A stretch of 8,146 nt of DNA from CAYMDD01 sp964409675 (GTDB taxonomy: Bacteria; Pseudomonadota; Alphaproteobacteria; Rickettsiales; SXRF01), in assembly GCA_964409675.1 (NCBI GenBank), contig CAYPEF010000103.1:1-8146 (forward strand). The letters are read 5' to 3'. This document shows, in pieces, positions 6,491 to 8,146 of this stretch. Numbering within the stretch: position 1 is the first letter of the stretch; each line of letters begins with the position of its first letter. The position numbers and the translations under genes are program-made. A model generated the notes under the pieces. It was not told where the DNA came from. It ran no database searches and saw only the letters and a list, made by a program, of their open reading frames with translations.

Positions 6491-6767
6491 AGATACCCAC
6501 GCTGCGCCGCAAGCTGATAATTGAAGGGGCTATCGTTGCTGGCGGCATGCTGGTGCTCGGAGGACTGATCTGGCTGCTGTCGAGCGTTGCCGAAAGCACG
6601 CAGAACGACAAGAACAAGCTGTCGGGCGAAGTGGCCATGCTGGAGAACCAGATGCAGGCGCTGCGCTCCAAGCTGCAGCGTTTCCAAGGGAACAATGCGG
6701 ATTTTTATAAGCTGTTCAGCAAGGAATCGGCCGACAGGCTGCTGCTCAACCGCACGCAGGTGCGCCC
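6487..6767 (+). CDS. PilO/GspM-like inner-membrane alignment protein (3' end lost in assembly gap)
   Basis: The ATG overlaps the preceding stop in an ATGA arrangement, the usual sign of coupled translation. The 93 visible residues have a short basic N-terminus, one transmembrane helix (about 10-32) and a predicted coiled coil rich in Lys/Glu/Gln/Leu (about 39-67). This is the shape of PilO and GspM, which have a small cytoplasmic tail, one membrane helix, a periplasmic coiled coil and then a ferredoxin-like domain. The position right after the PilM/PilN-like gene is the usual one for PilO/GspM. The reading frame then runs into 100 Ns, so the end is unknown. The frame downstream of the gap happens to be the same, but this does not prove that it is one gene. 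Assignment is by topology and gene order only. Confidence 0.65.
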
Positions 6768-6867
6768 NNNNNNNNNNNNNNNNNNNNNNNNNNNNNNNNN
6801 NNNNNNNNNNNNNNNNNNNNNNNNNNNNNNNNNNNNNNNNNNNNNNNNNNNNNNNNNNNNNNNNNNN
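6768..6867. other. Assembly gap of exactly 100 Ns
   Basis: This run of 100 Ns is the conventional placeholder for a scaffold gap of unknown size. Real missing sequence may be shorter or much longer. Translating through it gives a 314-residue protein that should not be trusted. Confidence 0.97.
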
Positions 6868-7431
6868 ATGCAGCCATTGATCGAGGCGTTCAGAACCGGC
6901 AAAGCCCTGCCTGCCGCGCCGGTAAAGGCAATGCAGCAGGCAGCGCCCGTGAGCAGCCCGAAAATATATACCTATCCGCAGTTTTTCCTGGAATCGCTGG
7001 TCTATTATCATACGGGGAAATGGACAGTATGGATTAACGGCCAGCGCTTTACGCAGGACACTCCCGCAACAGGCGCATTAGCGATAGAGTCCGTATCGGC
7101 AAAAGAGGCGGCGATTCTCTGGCATCCCGCCTCTAATGAGCGGCTGAAATGGAACCCGGCGGAGGATGGACGCGTCATCGTCGATTCCGCCGAGCGCACC
7201 ATTCGCTTTACCCTGCAGCCGAACCAGACCTTTTCTTCATATTCAATGCGCGTGCTGGAAGGCAAGGTACAGCCGGCGGAGATTGATCTTACTACCCCCT
7301 CTTCCCAGGCCAAAACGCTTACGGTTCCTCCGGTTCCCGGCGCCCCCCCTGCCCGGCCGCCGCAGGCCGGGGAAGCCACCGGCCTGGAGGGGCTGATTAA
7401 CCGCTATCAGAAATACAATCCTAAGGAGTAA
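6868..7431 (+). CDS. GspB/PilP-like periplasmic domain (5' end lost in assembly gap)
   Basis: The open frame leaves the gap and ends at TAA 7429-7431, giving 187 visible residues. The ATG at 6868 is merely the first codon after the gap, and the true start is probably inside it. Residues about 40-86 contain an FLESLVYYH segment, then WTVWINGQRFT, then an IESVSAKEAAILW strand. This resembles the small beta domain of GspB, PilP and GspC type proteins that link the inner-membrane alignment complex to the outer-membrane secretin. A second beta-like part (about 100-135) follows, then a Pro-rich stretch (153-168) and a helical end. No transmembrane segment is visible, though one could lie in the gap. 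It could be the C-terminal part of the PilO/GspM-like protein, but a separate gene is more likely given family sizes and the change of domain type. Stop is two bases before the ABC gene. Confidence 0.6.
   Translation: MQPLIEAFRTGKALPAAPVKAMQQAAPVSSPKIYTYPQFFLESLVYYHTGKWTVWINGQRFTQDTPATGALAIESVSAKEAAILWHPASNERLKWNPAEDGRVIVDSAERTIRFTLQPNQTFSSYSMRVLEGKVQPAEIDLTTPSSQAKTLTVPPVPGAPPARPPQAGEATGLEGLINRYQKYNPKE
7423..7428 (+). promoter_or_regulatory. Strong Shine-Dalgarno for the ABC ATPase gene
   Basis: AAGGAG ends five bases before ATG 7434 and lies within the last codons of the preceding gene. It is the clearest ribosome binding site in the window and fixes the ABC ATPase start. Confidence 0.85.
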
Positions 7432-7433
7432 TC

Positions 7434-8146
7434 ATGGATCCGCTTTCCCTGCCGCCGCTAGATGTGCGCGAAGTGGCAAAACAATATAATAAACGTTACG
7501 TGCTGGAAAATGCCACCCTCTCCCTGCGCCCCAGCGAGATTTTCGGCCTGATCGGCCTGAACGGCGCCGGCAAAACCACCCTGATTAAGGTTATCCTTGA
7601 CCTGATCAGCGCCACGAATGGCAAAGTATCTCTGTTCGGCTACGATTCCACGCAGCCCAAGGCGCGCAGCTACCTTTCCTACCTGCCGGAGAAATTCCAA
7701 CCCTCGCGTTATCTGCGCGGCTACGAATATCTGGAGCTGGCGCTCTCCTACTATGGCAAAAGCCTCAACCACGACATCGCACGCGCCAAGGCCGCCGCGC
7801 TCGATTTAAACCCGGACGTGCTGGACGCCCGTGTTGGCTCCTATTCCAAGGGCATGGGCCAGAAGCTGGGGCTGGCCGGGGCCTTCCTGATCGAATCCCC
7901 TCTCTTCATCCTCGATGAGCCCATGAGCGGCCTCGACCCCCGCGCCCGCATCCGCCTGAAGGAAGAGCTTTTGGCCCAGCGCGCGGCGGGCCGTACCGTC
8001 TTCTTCAGCTCGCACATCCTCTCCGACATCGACGAAATCTGCGACCGCATCGGCGTCATCCACGAAGGCCATCTCTTCTTCACCGGCACCCCACAGGAAT
8101 TCAAACAGCGCTTCGGGGCCGACATGCCGCTGGAACAGGCTTTCCT
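7434..8146 (+). CDS. ABC transporter ATP-binding protein, CcmA/NatA-like (3' partial)
   Basis: The frame starts at ATG 7434 and remains open to the window edge, giving 237 complete codons. Walker A is GLNGAGKTT (residues 41-49). The Q-loop region is YLPEKFQPS (83-91), with Glu at the usual Gln position, as in many ABC-2 exporter ATPases. The signature is YSKGMGQK (137-144) in place of LSGGQ. Walker B with the catalytic Glu is LFILDEP (157-163), followed by the D-loop SGLDP (165-169), and the switch His is in SSHIL (192-196). The combination matches ATPases that pair with ABC-2-type permeases; the permease gene should lie downstream, outside the window. It is probably part of the same transcript as the pilus genes, given the two-base gap from the previous stop. 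The substrate cannot be told. It may be functionally unrelated to the filament. Family identity is very secure. Confidence 0.95.
   Translation, partial: MDPLSLPPLDVREVAKQYNKRYVLENATLSLRPSEIFGLIGLNGAGKTTLIKVILDLISATNGKVSLFGYDSTQPKARSYLSYLPEKFQPSRYLRGYEYLELALSYYGKSLNHDIARAKAAALDLNPDVLDARVGSYSKGMGQKLGLAGAFLIESPLFILDEPMSGLDPRARIRLKEELLAQRAAGRTVFFSSHILSDIDEICDRIGVIHEGHLFFTGTPQEFKQRFGADMPLEQAF

Noticed and set aside
1..8146. CRISPR arrays, insertion sequences, tRNA or rRNA genes
   Set aside because: No regularly spaced direct repeats, transposase-like frames, terminal inverted repeats or RNA gene signatures were seen on reading both strands.

Overview
The window holds most of an assembly operon for a type IV filament (type IV pilus or type II secretion family). 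It is flanked by the 3' end of an apparent PyrK-like Fe-S/flavin electron-transfer gene and the 5' part of an ABC transporter ATPase gene. All supported genes lie on the + strand. The protein families and tight gene packing indicate a Gram-negative bacterium. The style of the PyrK-like tail and the moderately high G+C suggest a proteobacterium, perhaps an alphaproteobacterium, but no taxonomic marker is present and this is a weak inference. A run of exactly 100 Ns (6768-6867) shows that this is a draft scaffold.

Layout: 1-263 is the C-terminal end of the electron-transfer protein. 264-750 is non-coding, with small hairpins and a very AT-rich tract (630-681) just upstream of the pilus genes. 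751-2580 encodes a GspE/PilB/MshE-type assembly ATPase with what looks like an intact MshEN (c-di-GMP-binding) N-terminal domain. 2583-3323 encodes a prepilin with a short leader and four cysteines. 3324-3426 is a spacer holding a possible 16-codon leader ORF and a hairpin. 3427-4629 encodes the GspF/PilC-type inner-membrane platform protein. 4630-4735 is a spacer with a good sigma70-like promoter placed so that transcription would begin almost at the next start codon. 4736-6490 encodes a GspL-like protein (PilM plus PilN architecture). 6487 to the gap encodes a PilO/GspM-like protein. From the gap to 7431 there is a periplasmic GspB/PilP-like domain. 7434 to the window end encodes an ABC transporter ATPase with a strong Shine-Dalgarno sequence.

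How they would work together: the ATPase drives the platform protein, which pushes pilin subunits (after prepilin peptidase cleavage) out of the inner membrane. The GspL-, PilO/GspM- and GspB/PilP-like proteins would form the alignment complex linking the platform to the cell envelope. No secretin, prepilin peptidase or retraction ATPase is visible. The most interesting points are the predicted c-di-GMP input on the ATPase, the leader ORF plus hairpin in front of gspF, the possibly leaderless promoter in front of the gspL-like gene, and the lower-G+C pilin gene inside a higher-G+C operon.
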